Shown here: one piece after another, positions 36,101 through 45,100 of the stretch
Position numbering within the stretch: the first letter of the stretch is position 1
Layout: every line of letters begins with the position of its first letter
Source of the DNA: Prevotella sp.
GTDB taxonomy: Bacteria; Bacteroidota; Bacteroidia; Bacteroidales; Dysgonomonadaceae
Reading direction: 5' to 3'
DNA: 64,000 nt
Assembly (NCBI GenBank): GCA_031271965.1
Contig: JAISUS010000008.1
Coordinates: forward strand, 62,001 to 126,000
Position numbers and translations under genes: made by a program
The notes under the pieces: generated by a model
The model's input: only the letters and a program-made list of their open reading frames with translations
Database searches by the model: none
What the model was told of the DNA's origin: nothing

Positions 36101-36468
36101 CCTGTTAAGTCTTTTTTCCTCATAGTACCATATCCGACTACAACCACCTCCTCCAAATTGAGGTTATTTTCTTTTAATATAACCTTATACTCTGAACTAC
36201 CCGTTAGTTTTATTTCTTGTGGAGTAGATCCGATATAAGAAATAACAAGGGTTCCCTCTTGTGGAACACTCAACTTAAAATTACCGTCCACATCTGTCAT
36301 AGTCCCAATCGTAGAGCCTTTCAGGGCTACTGTCGCCCCTATTACAGGCTCCTGCTTTTCATCTAATACAGAACCAGATATATTTCTGTATCCTGTCTGT
36401 GCATTCAAATGAATACATAAAAACATGCTGCATAGTATCAGCACAAAAAACTTAGTTTTAGAAATCAT
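33175..36468 (-). CDS. SusC/RagA TonB-dependent transporter without STN domain
   Basis: The 1097-aa importer has a signal peptide (1-24), a carboxypeptidase-regulatory-like domain at about 28-100 (ISGSVLDEKQEPVIGATVALKG), LEEVVVVGYG at 105-114, a plug (LRGTPGLQVGYSATAKGGGNMEIRG, VLKDASAAAVYGAKAASGVIIITTKKGKQG) and a long barrel ending TLGLNLTF. Unlike the SusC at 12052, it lacks an STN domain, which fits control by the HTCS rather than a sigma/anti-sigma pair. It is the first gene of the PUL. The 287 bases upstream separate it from the aldose epimerase gene on the same strand, so it could be read from its own promoter or from further upstream. Confidence 0.95.
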   Translation of the reverse strand: MISKTKFFVLILCSMFLCIHLNAQTGYRNISGSVLDEKQEPVIGATVALKGSTIGTMTDVDGNFKLSVPQEGTLVISYIGSTPQEIKLTGSSEYKVILKENNLNLEEVVVVGYGTMRKKDLTGSVIQIRPDDLANENPKTVQDILRGTPGLQVGYSATAKGGGNMEIRGQRSVYTDGGHNNPLLILDGMQFYGELSEINPDDIAQIDVLKDASAAAVYGAKAASGVIIITTKKGKQGKPIINISTNIGATQQSDYRKRFAPEDYLQHRQDWFTQRTYGVNPETGVYEAYQARNTDGKLAYPTGFFDRAGNLGRYGVSVDTWRGYTTNGTDESDLSIWARRLEFQGNALNNLLVGKVVDWADKTYRTGFNQDYNASISGAGENVNYYFSLGYLKNQGAAKSDEYDAIRANMKLDANITKWFSVGANVNFQDRSDGEIGIDLDYQLRNSPYADYADENGNPVQYPLDGSYSQRGYNYDFQKQYLELEKGYTTLNTILNAKIVLPYNVTYTFNASPRYQFFYDRYFMSADLPGSSPSSRGVNREQEKRFDWSLNNNITWDYTFNQKHHVILTLVQEAEERQSWQDRIEARNIQPSDALGFHNTKNGTKENSSFSSSDSHQTADALLGRLFYAYDDRYMITGSIRRDGYSGFGTSNPYATFPSVGTAWTFTNEKFFEWDKIMNNGKLRVSYGKNGNRSLSDPYQALANLYEGAGKMQGYINATGNMSLYRYLMANRMANPNLQWEKTASWNFGLDFGFLNDRISGAIEYYNMQTSDMIMRQSLPGFTGFTNITTNLGQVDNRGVEISLSTLNIDTKDFKWTTRFGFSYNKNEIKHLYYEYEDVIDDNGNVIGSKEMDDRTNGWFIGRPVSQIWNYRVIGIWQKEEVAEAAKYGQLPGDPKVENSYTADDILNADGSVTPVYNDKDKQFLGQTSPPFHWSIRNEFTLWKDLSISFNIYSYMGHKSLANYYLNFDDDGGRMTYALQNVTAKEYWTVDNPTNEYGRINAQGPSKIGGPASPGKLYDRSFIRLENISMGYTLPRKWTSKFDLERVKVSASIRNVATWAKDWEYGDPEVDPGFDPNNGKYGGLATRIYTLGLNLTF

Positions 36469-36755
36469 ACAATACTGATTTAAGGGTTATACAATTTGTA
36501 TTTCTCCATAGTTATAAATAAAAAATATCAACAAATATGTTTTGAGCAGCACTCATTCACATTATAAAGGGATAGTATTATCACCAAAAATAAATCGGGT
36601 ATCAAATAATGGTTTTAAGCCAATTGGACTTATTGGTTAACAATACTACTTTTTACTTATTCCTTTCATAATCCTGATCGAAATCCATTCTTTTAAAGGG
36701 AACAATTCATCATTTATTCAGGCAACCGGATATTTAAATTATGCAAATACAACTC

Positions 36756-37883
36756 TCACTTGACCAAGAATTTATAAATACAGGTGTGCTTATAGATTTC
36801 TCCCGGATTCAGGCGAGTCGAAGGAAAATTTCCATGATTTGGACTATCCGGAAATTTCTGTGTTTCCAAAGCAACCGCTTCTCTATATTTGATTGGTTTA
36901 TTATATTTTCCATTTGTGTTTCCATCGAAAAAATTACCGCTATAAAACTGCAAGCCCGGCTGGTCGGTATACACTTCCATTATTCGTCCGCTATTTGGTT
37001 CATAAAGACTGGCGACAAGCTCTACACCATTGGTCTTCTTGTTCAGCACCCAATTAAGGTCATAGCCTAGTCCATTTTTCAGCTGTTCATTCTCTTGGTT
37101 TATCCGGTCGCCTATCGCTGTCGCCTTCCGGAAGTCAAAGGGTGTTCCTTCTACAGACGTTATCTCACCTGTTGGAATAAGCACGCTGTCTACAGGAATT
37201 ATTTTATCTGCATCGATAAATAGTTCATGGTCGGTAATAGTACCATTACCTTCTCCTTTCAAATTGAAAAACGCATGATTCGACAGATTCAGAATTGTAG
37301 GCTTATCTGTTGTTGCTTCATAAGTAATTTTAAGTTCATTATCAGTGGTTACAAAGTAATTTACATGTATCTTTACTTCTCCCGGAAACCCTTCTTCCCC
37401 ATCGGGCGAAACATATGAAAAATCAATTGATTTATCTGATACTTTGTCTACATTCCAAACCACCATATCCAATCCCTTAAGCCCGCCATGCAAACATTGA
37501 CCATTATTGTTGATGGGCAATTGATATTCTTCACCATCCAATATAAATTTTCCTTTTGCTATCCGATTTGCATATCGTCCGACAACAGGCCCTAAAAAAC
37601 GTTCACCCGAATTATTTAGATAACGGTCAATGTCTTCATACCCAACAGCAACATCATCGTATTTTCCGTTCTTATCGGGAGTCCAGATCGATACAATCCG
37701 TAATCCGAAATTGGTCACTTGTACGATCAATCCATTGCCTGAATTGAGTGTATAAAGAGATACCGGCTTGCCATCGACCTCTTTGTCGAAAGCTGTTTTG
37801 TCCAACAGCGTAACTTCTTGTTGTTTGTTTCCGCTACAAGCTACTAAAAACAAGATTGTCAATAAATAAATTATCTTTTTCAT
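36756..37883 (-). CDS. galM: Aldose 1-epimerase lipoprotein
   Basis: The start at 37883 is chosen because MKKIIYLLTILFLVACSG forms a proper lipoprotein signal (Cys16); the longer frame to 37949 would overlap the GH43 gene. The mature protein has galactose mutarotase motifs: SLYTLNSGNGLIVQVTNFGLRIVSIWTPD, FLGPVVGRYANRIAKGKF, QCLHGGLKGLDMVVW, the catalytic His region LNLSNHAFFNL, FIDADKIIPVDS, GYDLNWVL and the catalytic Glu region KYREAVALETQKFPDSPNHGNFPS. It interconverts alpha and beta anomers of sugars such as xylose, arabinose, galactose or glucose released outside the inner membrane, speeding uptake. It follows the GH43 gene by 13 bases. Confidence 0.92.
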   Translation of the reverse strand: MKKIIYLLTILFLVACSGNKQQEVTLLDKTAFDKEVDGKPVSLYTLNSGNGLIVQVTNFGLRIVSIWTPDKNGKYDDVAVGYEDIDRYLNNSGERFLGPVVGRYANRIAKGKFILDGEEYQLPINNNGQCLHGGLKGLDMVVWNVDKVSDKSIDFSYVSPDGEEGFPGEVKIHVNYFVTTDNELKITYEATTDKPTILNLSNHAFFNLKGEGNGTITDHELFIDADKIIPVDSVLIPTGEITSVEGTPFDFRKATAIGDRINQENEQLKNGLGYDLNWVLNKKTNGVELVASLYEPNSGRIMEVYTDQPGLQFYSGNFFDGNTNGKYNKPIKYREAVALETQKFPDSPNHGNFPSTRLNPGEIYKHTCIYKFLVK

Positions 37884-37896
37884 GGTTTTATGGTAT

Positions 37897-38901
37897 TTAT
37901 TTAAAATTTGGTCTTGGAGATGATAAGGATGGTTCCAGATTTTCCACATAAGGCCAGTCTTGTTTATCCCATTTGATCCGATCCAGCATAAGCACTCTGC
38001 CCCGTGGATTATTAGTGTCTATTCCGTGATAAAATATCCAATCATTACCATCATCGTCCTGCACTATCTCGGAGCAATGTCCATTACCAACAAAACGGCT
38101 GTTAGACCCGATTAACAAAGAATAACCATTATCCATCATGTCCTCACCCTTCTTATCGAAATATGGTCCAAACAAAGATTGCGAACGCCCTACGACCAAC
38201 TGATAGGTACTATTCACCCCTTCGCAACAAGTACCGATAGAAGCAAAAAGATAATAGTAATTTCCCCGTTTATAAATATATGTTCCTTCGAAAGCAGTTC
38301 CTGCTATTTGCTTTTTTTCAGCTCCGCTTTTCAGGCTCAATCCGTCTTCGCTCAACTCAATAGCATAAATTCCACGAAAACTGCCCCAGAAAAGATACTT
38401 CTTCCTATTTTCTTCTATGTAGAATTGGTCAATAGAGTTTTGAACTCCTATTTCGTTACTTCTGAAAAGCATACCTTTATCGACAAAAGGGCCCTCGGGC
38501 TCACTTGCAACCGCAATTCCAATACCGCATGTCCACTCGCCACCCCAAACAGACATAGAATAATAAAGCACATATTGTCCGTTTATGAAATTGACATCCG
38601 GAGCCCAAAGACCACCTTTCGGCTCAAATGTTGGACGGGTAGCATCAGTAAAGGCTGTCCCAGAGAAAGTCCAGTCAACCAGATTTTTAGATTTATAAAT
38701 AGGTGTATTACGGATATTTTCTGTCGCATACAAATAGAAGTATCCATCGTGTGCCTTAATAATTGTAGGATCGGGCAAACTCTTATTTATAACAGGATTG
38801 GAATAATGTACAGGCTCATCTTCATTTATAATCCCGCTACTATTACAATCTAAAAATCCAATTAAAACTAAACAAAGACATAACAATCCGAGTCTCATCA
38901 T
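37897..38901 (-). CDS. GH43-family glycoside hydrolase lipoprotein
   Basis: Signal peptide with FLDC lipobox (Cys19; two adjacent ATGs, 38901 or 38898). The five-bladed GH43 propeller shows the catalytic triad: base Asp44 in SLPDPTI, pKa modulator Asp158 in NSIDQF and general acid Glu205 in GTAFEGTY. Other family blocks are GGLWAPDVNFINGQYVLYYS and VASEPEGPFVDKG, and a CCEG segment near 228. GH43 enzymes of this type are arabinanases, arabinofuranosidases or xylosidases; the neighbouring epimerase and xylose genes favour pentose release. Four bases separate it from the upstream 672-aa gene, so translation is closely coupled. Confidence 0.92.
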   Translation of the reverse strand: MMRLGLLCLCLVLIGFLDCNSSGIINEDEPVHYSNPVINKSLPDPTIIKAHDGYFYLYATENIRNTPIYKSKNLVDWTFSGTAFTDATRPTFEPKGGLWAPDVNFINGQYVLYYSMSVWGGEWTCGIGIAVASEPEGPFVDKGMLFRSNEIGVQNSIDQFYIEENRKKYLFWGSFRGIYAIELSEDGLSLKSGAEKKQIAGTAFEGTYIYKRGNYYYLFASIGTCCEGVNSTYQLVVGRSQSLFGPYFDKKGEDMMDNGYSLLIGSNSRFVGNGHCSEIVQDDDGNDWIFYHGIDTNNPRGRVLMLDRIKWDKQDWPYVENLEPSLSSPRPNFK

Positions 38902-38905
38902 TTCA

Positions 38906-40924
38906 TTATTTTTTGTTGTTGAAATAATTTTCCACTCTATCCGGGCTCAGCATTTGCCAAAGGGAAGCTACTGTCCATCCGGGTGCGAAGATGTCGTTGT
39001 AAAATCCTTTTCCGTTCTTGCCATAGTCCCAGTTAGTATGTTGCACAACTTCCGGATAATAACCGACCTTTCCTATATTAAACATATGCCCTTCTACTGG
39101 CATCAACTGCAACATAGATGTCTTTATTACCTGTGAAAATTCGGAGAAGCGAGGTTCTTTTCGTTCTTTAGCCAACCAGTCTAATACGGTTGCAAATTCA
39201 AAAATGAATACATCGATATGGTTATTCTCTACCGATACATTGCCCCATCCACGAGACTTGAAGCCAACATCTCCCAGCATTTGCCCGCCCGCAAAAGGGA
39301 CATCCCACATATAATACCACGAAAGGCTGAAATAAGCTGCTTGCTTACTCATATCCACATAGTGGTCACGTTCCTTACCGTTGGTTACCATTGACAAATA
39401 ATACATGGCAGTAGAGGCATAGAGCGAAGCCTCTTTATCTTCACAGTTGGCATCGAGGGTCGAAGAAAAATAGTCCGATTTGGAAATTAATTCTTTTTCA
39501 AGGTAAACAGCGGTAGATTTTGCAGCATCGAGATAAGCCTTATTTTTGAAATAAGTATATGCCATCGTCAGAGGCAATGTTGCAGAGGGGGTACTTCCAC
39601 CCGAAGCATCCGAAACATTAAATTTGTCATCAAATTTACGTGGAAAAGACCCGTCCGCTCCTTGCAATTTTAGAAAATTGGAAAGGATGGTTTTAATCTT
39701 CACTTCCCACTCCGGATGTTTACGTCCTTTTTTCTTTTCGTAATTTAGATAGTTCAGAATAGCAAATACGCCTTCCGATTGCCTACGTATACTATAAATA
39801 CTTGTTTCGCTATTACGTCCATAATCTACAAATTCTCTGAAAAATCCATTGGAAGTGAAGCCATATTGCAGAAAGCTATCGAAAATAGAATTGGCTTTTT
39901 TAACCAGATCATTATTCCCTGTTTCCTCACCATATTCCAACGCATTGAAAGCATTCAACAACACTCGTCCGACAAAACCGATCTCAACCGAAGGTGTACT
40001 TGCACAATTATCGATACGCATATGTACTCCCGAGAAATATTTCAAATCGTATTTATCAACATAACTTTCTACGAAGAAGTTCGATAATACTTTTTTCGCT
40101 AATGCAGTATCATATGCTGTTTTTACCTGTTGAGGCTTAAATGTATCATATGAATAGTTCCATACATCGGCAACAAAAGCGGAGTAATCCTGAGCTTTTG
40201 ACTTTTTTATAGTCCAAACTAACTGACGAGTCTCTCCCTTTTCCAATTTTTCAAAGGCTTGTACAGAAGGATTTAATGTCAATTTACGTATATATGTTTT
40301 GGGTGCTTCATGGTATGGAAAACCAAAAACCAGAGCCGAATTCCCATTGACATTCCGGAAACCGGTAAAACCTAATGACGTTTTGCCGCTTAGAATTGTT
40401 TCACCTGAATTGTGTGGCGCAAGGCTTTCATACTTGAAATCATCAATACGTAAAACAATATAATAATCACCTGTCTTATTATTATAGATTCCCGTCAATG
40501 GTGTACTAAGACGGTCTTCCCTCACTTGCCAGCTATCACTGGTATGAAATGACGGAGCCTCTTTCGGTGAACGCAAATTGCGATGATACCAAAAGCCCGG
40601 CATATAGAATTCGCAATCGTTGTGGTTTACTCCCGGCAGGGAATATATCTGCTCAAGATTGTAATAAACTCTTTCTTTTGCTGTTAGTGTAATTTTTATT
40701 TCACTTACATCACCATTGTTTGTCTGTTCTTGCTTTATCTGAATAGGCAGTTCTCTCTGAGCTTTTAATAAACCTTCAGCCGATTGATTCAATTTGTAAG
40801 TCACAGCCGGATTGCCGGGTGATTTTAAACTAATATTGGTTTCAATAGATAAAGGCATTGCTTCCGCATAGATACCGAAAGAACCCAGCACTGAGAACAT
40901 AAGTAAAAACAGGTACTTTTTCAT
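38906..40924 (-). CDS. Secreted 672-aa protein, candidate alpha/alpha-barrel glycosidase
   Basis: A signal peptide (residues 1-20, IYAEA cleavage region) precedes an N-terminal beta-rich half (about 25-250, with VYYNLEQIYSLPGVNHNDCEFYMPGFWYHRN) and a helical second half (about 270-650) with repeating helix patterns: ALEYGEETGNNDLVKKANSIFDSFLQYG, LQGADGSFPRKFDD, YLDAAKSTAVYLEKELI and SLYASTAMYYLSM, characteristic of a six-hairpin barrel. I cannot place it in a named GH family. Asp/Glu residues in DGSFPRKFDD and NCEDKEASLYAS are candidates for catalysis. It is flanked by two GH43 enzymes in a four-gene pentosan-type cluster, so a role in arabinoxylan or pectic side-chain breakdown is likely but inferred. 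Confidence 0.8.
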   Translation of the reverse strand: MKKYLFLLMFSVLGSFGIYAEAMPLSIETNISLKSPGNPAVTYKLNQSAEGLLKAQRELPIQIKQEQTNNGDVSEIKITLTAKERVYYNLEQIYSLPGVNHNDCEFYMPGFWYHRNLRSPKEAPSFHTSDSWQVREDRLSTPLTGIYNNKTGDYYIVLRIDDFKYESLAPHNSGETILSGKTSLGFTGFRNVNGNSALVFGFPYHEAPKTYIRKLTLNPSVQAFEKLEKGETRQLVWTIKKSKAQDYSAFVADVWNYSYDTFKPQQVKTAYDTALAKKVLSNFFVESYVDKYDLKYFSGVHMRIDNCASTPSVEIGFVGRVLLNAFNALEYGEETGNNDLVKKANSIFDSFLQYGFTSNGFFREFVDYGRNSETSIYSIRRQSEGVFAILNYLNYEKKKGRKHPEWEVKIKTILSNFLKLQGADGSFPRKFDDKFNVSDASGGSTPSATLPLTMAYTYFKNKAYLDAAKSTAVYLEKELISKSDYFSSTLDANCEDKEASLYASTAMYYLSMVTNGKERDHYVDMSKQAAYFSLSWYYMWDVPFAGGQMLGDVGFKSRGWGNVSVENNHIDVFIFEFATVLDWLAKERKEPRFSEFSQVIKTSMLQLMPVEGHMFNIGKVGYYPEVVQHTNWDYGKNGKGFYNDIFAPGWTVASLWQMLSPDRVENYFNNKK

Positions 40925-40962
40925 ATCACTCTGTATTATTTAAATTTTATTTCTTCCAAGTC

Positions 40963-41916
40963 TTATTTACCTGCTACAGGTTTCAATATATCTCCAGTCA
41001 TCTGCGCAACAGGTGTAGCATCGTCTGTAAACCGTACGCTACCTATATACATATGTCTTGGGTGAATGTTTTTCTGGCTATTATGAGCATGGAATACAAT
41101 TCTCAAATGCCCTTCTTTGTCCTTAAACATGGCACTATGTCCTACTCCAACAAGGCTATCCGGCTTTTGTAGAATCGGGTTATTGTCATATTTAGTCCAA
41201 GGTCCCACTGGAGAGCTAGCCGTAGCATAACCTACTCCATAAAAAGGACTTTCGTAGCTATTCGCCGAATAGGTCATATAATATATTCCTTTATATTTGG
41301 TTACAAAAGCACCTTCGTTGACACGAGGCCAAACCTCTTCCCATGGCTGGGATACATTGATACACTTGGCCAGAGTGGAACGCTTAATAGTTTTCAGGTC
41401 AGCTTCCAATTCCGCTACCCATATATTAAGTCCATCGTTGAAACGGTCGAAATACAAATAAGGCTTCCCATCACTATCAATAAACAAGGAATTATCGATG
41501 CATTTCTCATCGGCTATCATCGGCTCTTTTACATCCTGAACAAAGGGCCCGAATGGCGAATCGGCAGTAGCCACACATATATGCTCATCTGCCGAATAGT
41601 ACATAAAGAATTTGTTTTTCTCCTTTATATAATATACTTCAGGTGCCCAAAACCAGCGTCCGCCCCACGAATTATCCTTATGTAAAGCTAAAGCCTGTGC
41701 TTTTTTCCAATGCATTAAATTATCGGATGTATATACCTCTATACCATCCTTTGCATTTGTTCCATAAGCATAATAAGTATTTCCATGTAGCATGATAAAA
41801 GGATCACCTAAAGAGATAGGGAAACTATCTTCAACAATGTTCTTTTCATTAGAACTTTGGCAATAAATTAAGGTGAGGCCTAGAAGAAGAACCAATAAAA
41901 TACTTAATACCCTCAT
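40963..41916 (-). CDS. Second GH43-family glycoside hydrolase lipoprotein
   Basis: Lipoprotein signal ends in LIYC (Cys19). Catalytic triad residues are visible: Asp38 in SLGDPFI, Asp141 in KCIDNSLF and Glu201 in RVNEGAFV. Other GH43 signs are WAPEVYYIKEKNKFFMYYSA, ATADSPFGPFVQD and YGVGYATASSPVGPWTKYDNNPIL. At 317 residues it is a single-domain enzyme without an accessory carbohydrate-binding module. It differs from the GH43 at 37897 in length and active-site context, so the pair probably covers two linkages. It is the first gene of the cluster and is transcribed divergently from the HTCS gene. Confidence 0.92.
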   Translation of the reverse strand: MRVLSILLVLLLGLTLIYCQSSNEKNIVEDSFPISLGDPFIMLHGNTYYAYGTNAKDGIEVYTSDNLMHWKKAQALALHKDNSWGGRWFWAPEVYYIKEKNKFFMYYSADEHICVATADSPFGPFVQDVKEPMIADEKCIDNSLFIDSDGKPYLYFDRFNDGLNIWVAELEADLKTIKRSTLAKCINVSQPWEEVWPRVNEGAFVTKYKGIYYMTYSANSYESPFYGVGYATASSPVGPWTKYDNNPILQKPDSLVGVGHSAMFKDKEGHLRIVFHAHNSQKNIHPRHMYIGSVRFTDDATPVAQMTGDILKPVAGK

Positions 41917-41968
41917 TTTTTTTAGATTTACTAATTAGGTTAACAAATGCCCTGAATCAATTTGTGAA

Positions 41969-41976
41969 CAAAAATA
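41969..41976 (-). promoter_or_regulatory. -7 box upstream of the GH43 cluster
   Basis: TATTTTTG on the minus strand matches TAnnTTTG and lies about 53 bases before the GH43 ATG at 41916. A matching -33 element is weak (TATTG about 18 bases upstream), as is common for HTCS-activated promoters. Confidence 0.4.
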
Positions 41977-42159
41977 ATAGAAGCCCCAACGCGCAATAGA
42001 ATACTTTTCAGCTAAAAAAAAGCAAAAACAAGTCAACCCTGCCTATATGACCAAAAAATAGCATATATTGGTTATTTTTTACTACATAACAAGATATATG
42101 CCCTATGTGCTGACTTATTTATGACTTAATTTTACTTGTGAAAAATATTATATATATAT

Positions 42160-45100
42160 ATGAATGTAACCAAATCTATTATCACTCTACTTTTTGTACT
42201 TTCTACTAGTTTATCTGTGTTTTCTCAGGAAAGTTTTGATTTTCATTTCAGAAAAATACAGGTTAACGACGGCTTGTCAGAGAATGCAATTTATTGTATT
42301 TTACAAGATTCAAGGGGGTTTATGTGGTTTGGTACTAAGGATGGGCTAAACAGGTTTGACGGAAACAATTTCCGGATATTCCGCTATGATAAGAAAAAAA
42401 ACAACTCTCTGGGAAATAACTTCATTAGATGCCTGATAGAAGGAGAAGGCGGCATCCTCTACGTAGGGACAGATGCAGGCCTCTATATAATGAACATTGT
42501 AGAAGAAACATTTACAAAGGTTACTGAACCGACAAGAGAAGGAGTTATCCTAACAAGAGCAGTAAATACGCTCTATACAGATAAGGATGGAAATATTTGG
42601 GTCGGTTCTATGGATCAGGGAGTATTCAGATACAACCCGAAACAAAAGAGATTGGTAAAGGTCGAGCTGTCGAAACATAATCTTGAGGCGAATACAAATT
42701 GGTTTATTTATAGCGATCTGTCAGGAACGATATGGGTTGGTAATCGGCTTGGATTACTCAGATACAATAAAGACACAGATAAACTTGATCCGGTAGATTC
42801 TATATTCGGCTATTCCGAAAAATCTCATAATGAAGTGTTGTCGATACTAGAAGACAATAAAGGCAACTTTTGGCTAGGGACATGGGCTAGTGGACTCCGG
42901 CTATATGACAAACATTCGGATAGCTATATCTCGTACCTGAACGAAAATAACACATCACAGTATGTAACACACATCAGAGCTATTTTTCAATACGATGAAA
43001 AGTCTTTACTTATAGGCTCGGATGATGGCTTGTTTCTGTTTGATCTGGGAACGAAAAAAGCCAAAAGAATAGATAAGCCTGAATTGCAATATAGCCTAAG
43101 CGATCAGAATGTATATTCCATTTGTAAAGATAAAGAAGGAGGCATATGGATAGGAACTTACTTCGGGGGAGTAAATTATCTGAATCCTTCCCAACTAAAC
43201 ATCGATACTTATTATGCAGATCATCGCACCGGAACCTTATCCGGAAAAGCTATCAGTCAATTCTGTGAAGATTTGCAAGGAAATCTATGGATAGCAACTG
43301 AAGACGGAGGCATTAACTATTTCAATGCGGAAACCAAAAAGATCAGCCAGCCTATCACAACATCCTATCACAATACGCATGCTTTGCTATTGGACGGAAA
43401 TAATCTATGGATCGGAACATTCTCAAGAGGTGTTGATGTTTATAATATCAAAACGAAGTCTCTTTCCAATTACAGAAGTAAGAGCGATAATAAAAACACA
43501 TTAAATGACGATTGTATATTTTCGTTATACAAAACACGTCAGGGAGATATCTATGCCGGAACTCCGGCCGGATTAAACAAATATGATAAGATAAACAATA
43601 TCTTTATTCCTATACCCTCTATTAGAGGTTTTATCTATGATATAAAAGAAGACAACTTGGGAAATTTATGGCTGGCATCATATGGAGCCGGAGCAATAAA
43701 ACTAAATAGCAGATCGGGCAAATGGATACATTATGATGATATATTAAATAAAGATAATCCTATTGTTGGCAGCAAACTGACAAGTGTATACATCGACAGT
43801 CAAAGGAGAATACTTTTTTCGAGTGAAGGAAGAGGAATCTTTGTATATGATGCACAGGCTGACAATTTCATCAACATTACAGAATCGGAAGGATTGCCTA
43901 ACAATGTTGTATACGGCATATTGGACGACCCATTTGGCAATTTATGGATTAGCTGTAATAAAGGTCTGGTTTGCTTCAACCTGTCTACTCCTTTCGATTC
44001 GAGATTATATAACAAAGAAGATGGCTTACAAAGTAACCAGTTCAATTATAAATCGAGTTATAAAGCAAAAAACGGCCGGTTCTATTTTGGTGGCATAAAT
44101 GGATTCAGTTCTTTCTATCCTCAGGATCTGAATGCAAATAAAAACGTCATCACACCGCCTGTGGAAATTACCGGAATTAAGCTCTTTGAGAATTCTGGTG
44201 CTGAATTGGAAAACGAAATACAAATAAAACTAAATAAAAGACAGAAGATAGAACTGCCTTATAATAAGGCCTCGTTTATGATCTCCTATGTTAGCCTCAG
44301 CTATGTTACACAAACAAAAAACCGATATGCTTACAAGCTGGAAGGAGCTGACGCTGATTGGAATTATGTAGAGAATAACAAAAGTGTGACATACGTAAAC
44401 CTGCCTTACGGTAAATATCTATTTAAAGTGAAGGCAACAAATAATGACGGATTATGGAATGAAACCGGATCGGAAATAGAGATAGAAATACTTCCCCCGT
44501 TCTGGCTTTCCCTACCGGCCAAAATATTGTATTTCATCCTGTTGATATCATTGACATATGCTATTTTATCCTACTATTGGAAAAAGAATAAGCAAAAACA
44601 GGCTCAACAACTGGAAACGTTTAAAATAGAACAAGAGACGCTGGCTTTTAAATCTAAAATTGATTTCTTCACAACTATCGCACACGAAATTAGAACCCCG
44701 TTAAGCCTCATCTCGGCTCCTTTGGAAGAAGTTATCAACATAAATAAAGGGAATAGCGATACACGGCAAAACCTGCTAATCATCGAAAAAAACTGTAGCA
44801 GGTTAACTGTACTTATCAACCAATTGTTGGATTTCAGGAAGATGGATTCTACCCGTTATATCATAAATCCGGAGGGCATTGACCTAAAAGAGTTTATCAT
44901 TGAGCTATATGAACGTTTCAAAAAAACTGCCCAAAGCAAACAGATCAACTTTATATTAGACTTACCAGAGGATAAAGAGATAGATATAAATGCTGACACT
45001 GATGCTTTGACAAAAATTATAGGCAACTTATTGACTAATGCTTTAAAATATACTAAGGATAAAATAGTTTTAACACTAATTTGCAACAGCGATAAGTCGT

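Noticed and set aside
37884-37949. 22-residue N-terminal extension of the epimerase frame
   Set aside because: It would overlap the GH43 gene and lacks a signal peptide; the internal ATG at 37883 gives a canonical lipoprotein signal.
38179-38853. 224-codon plus-strand frame
   Set aside because: Opposite-strand shadow of the GH43 gene at 37897-38901.
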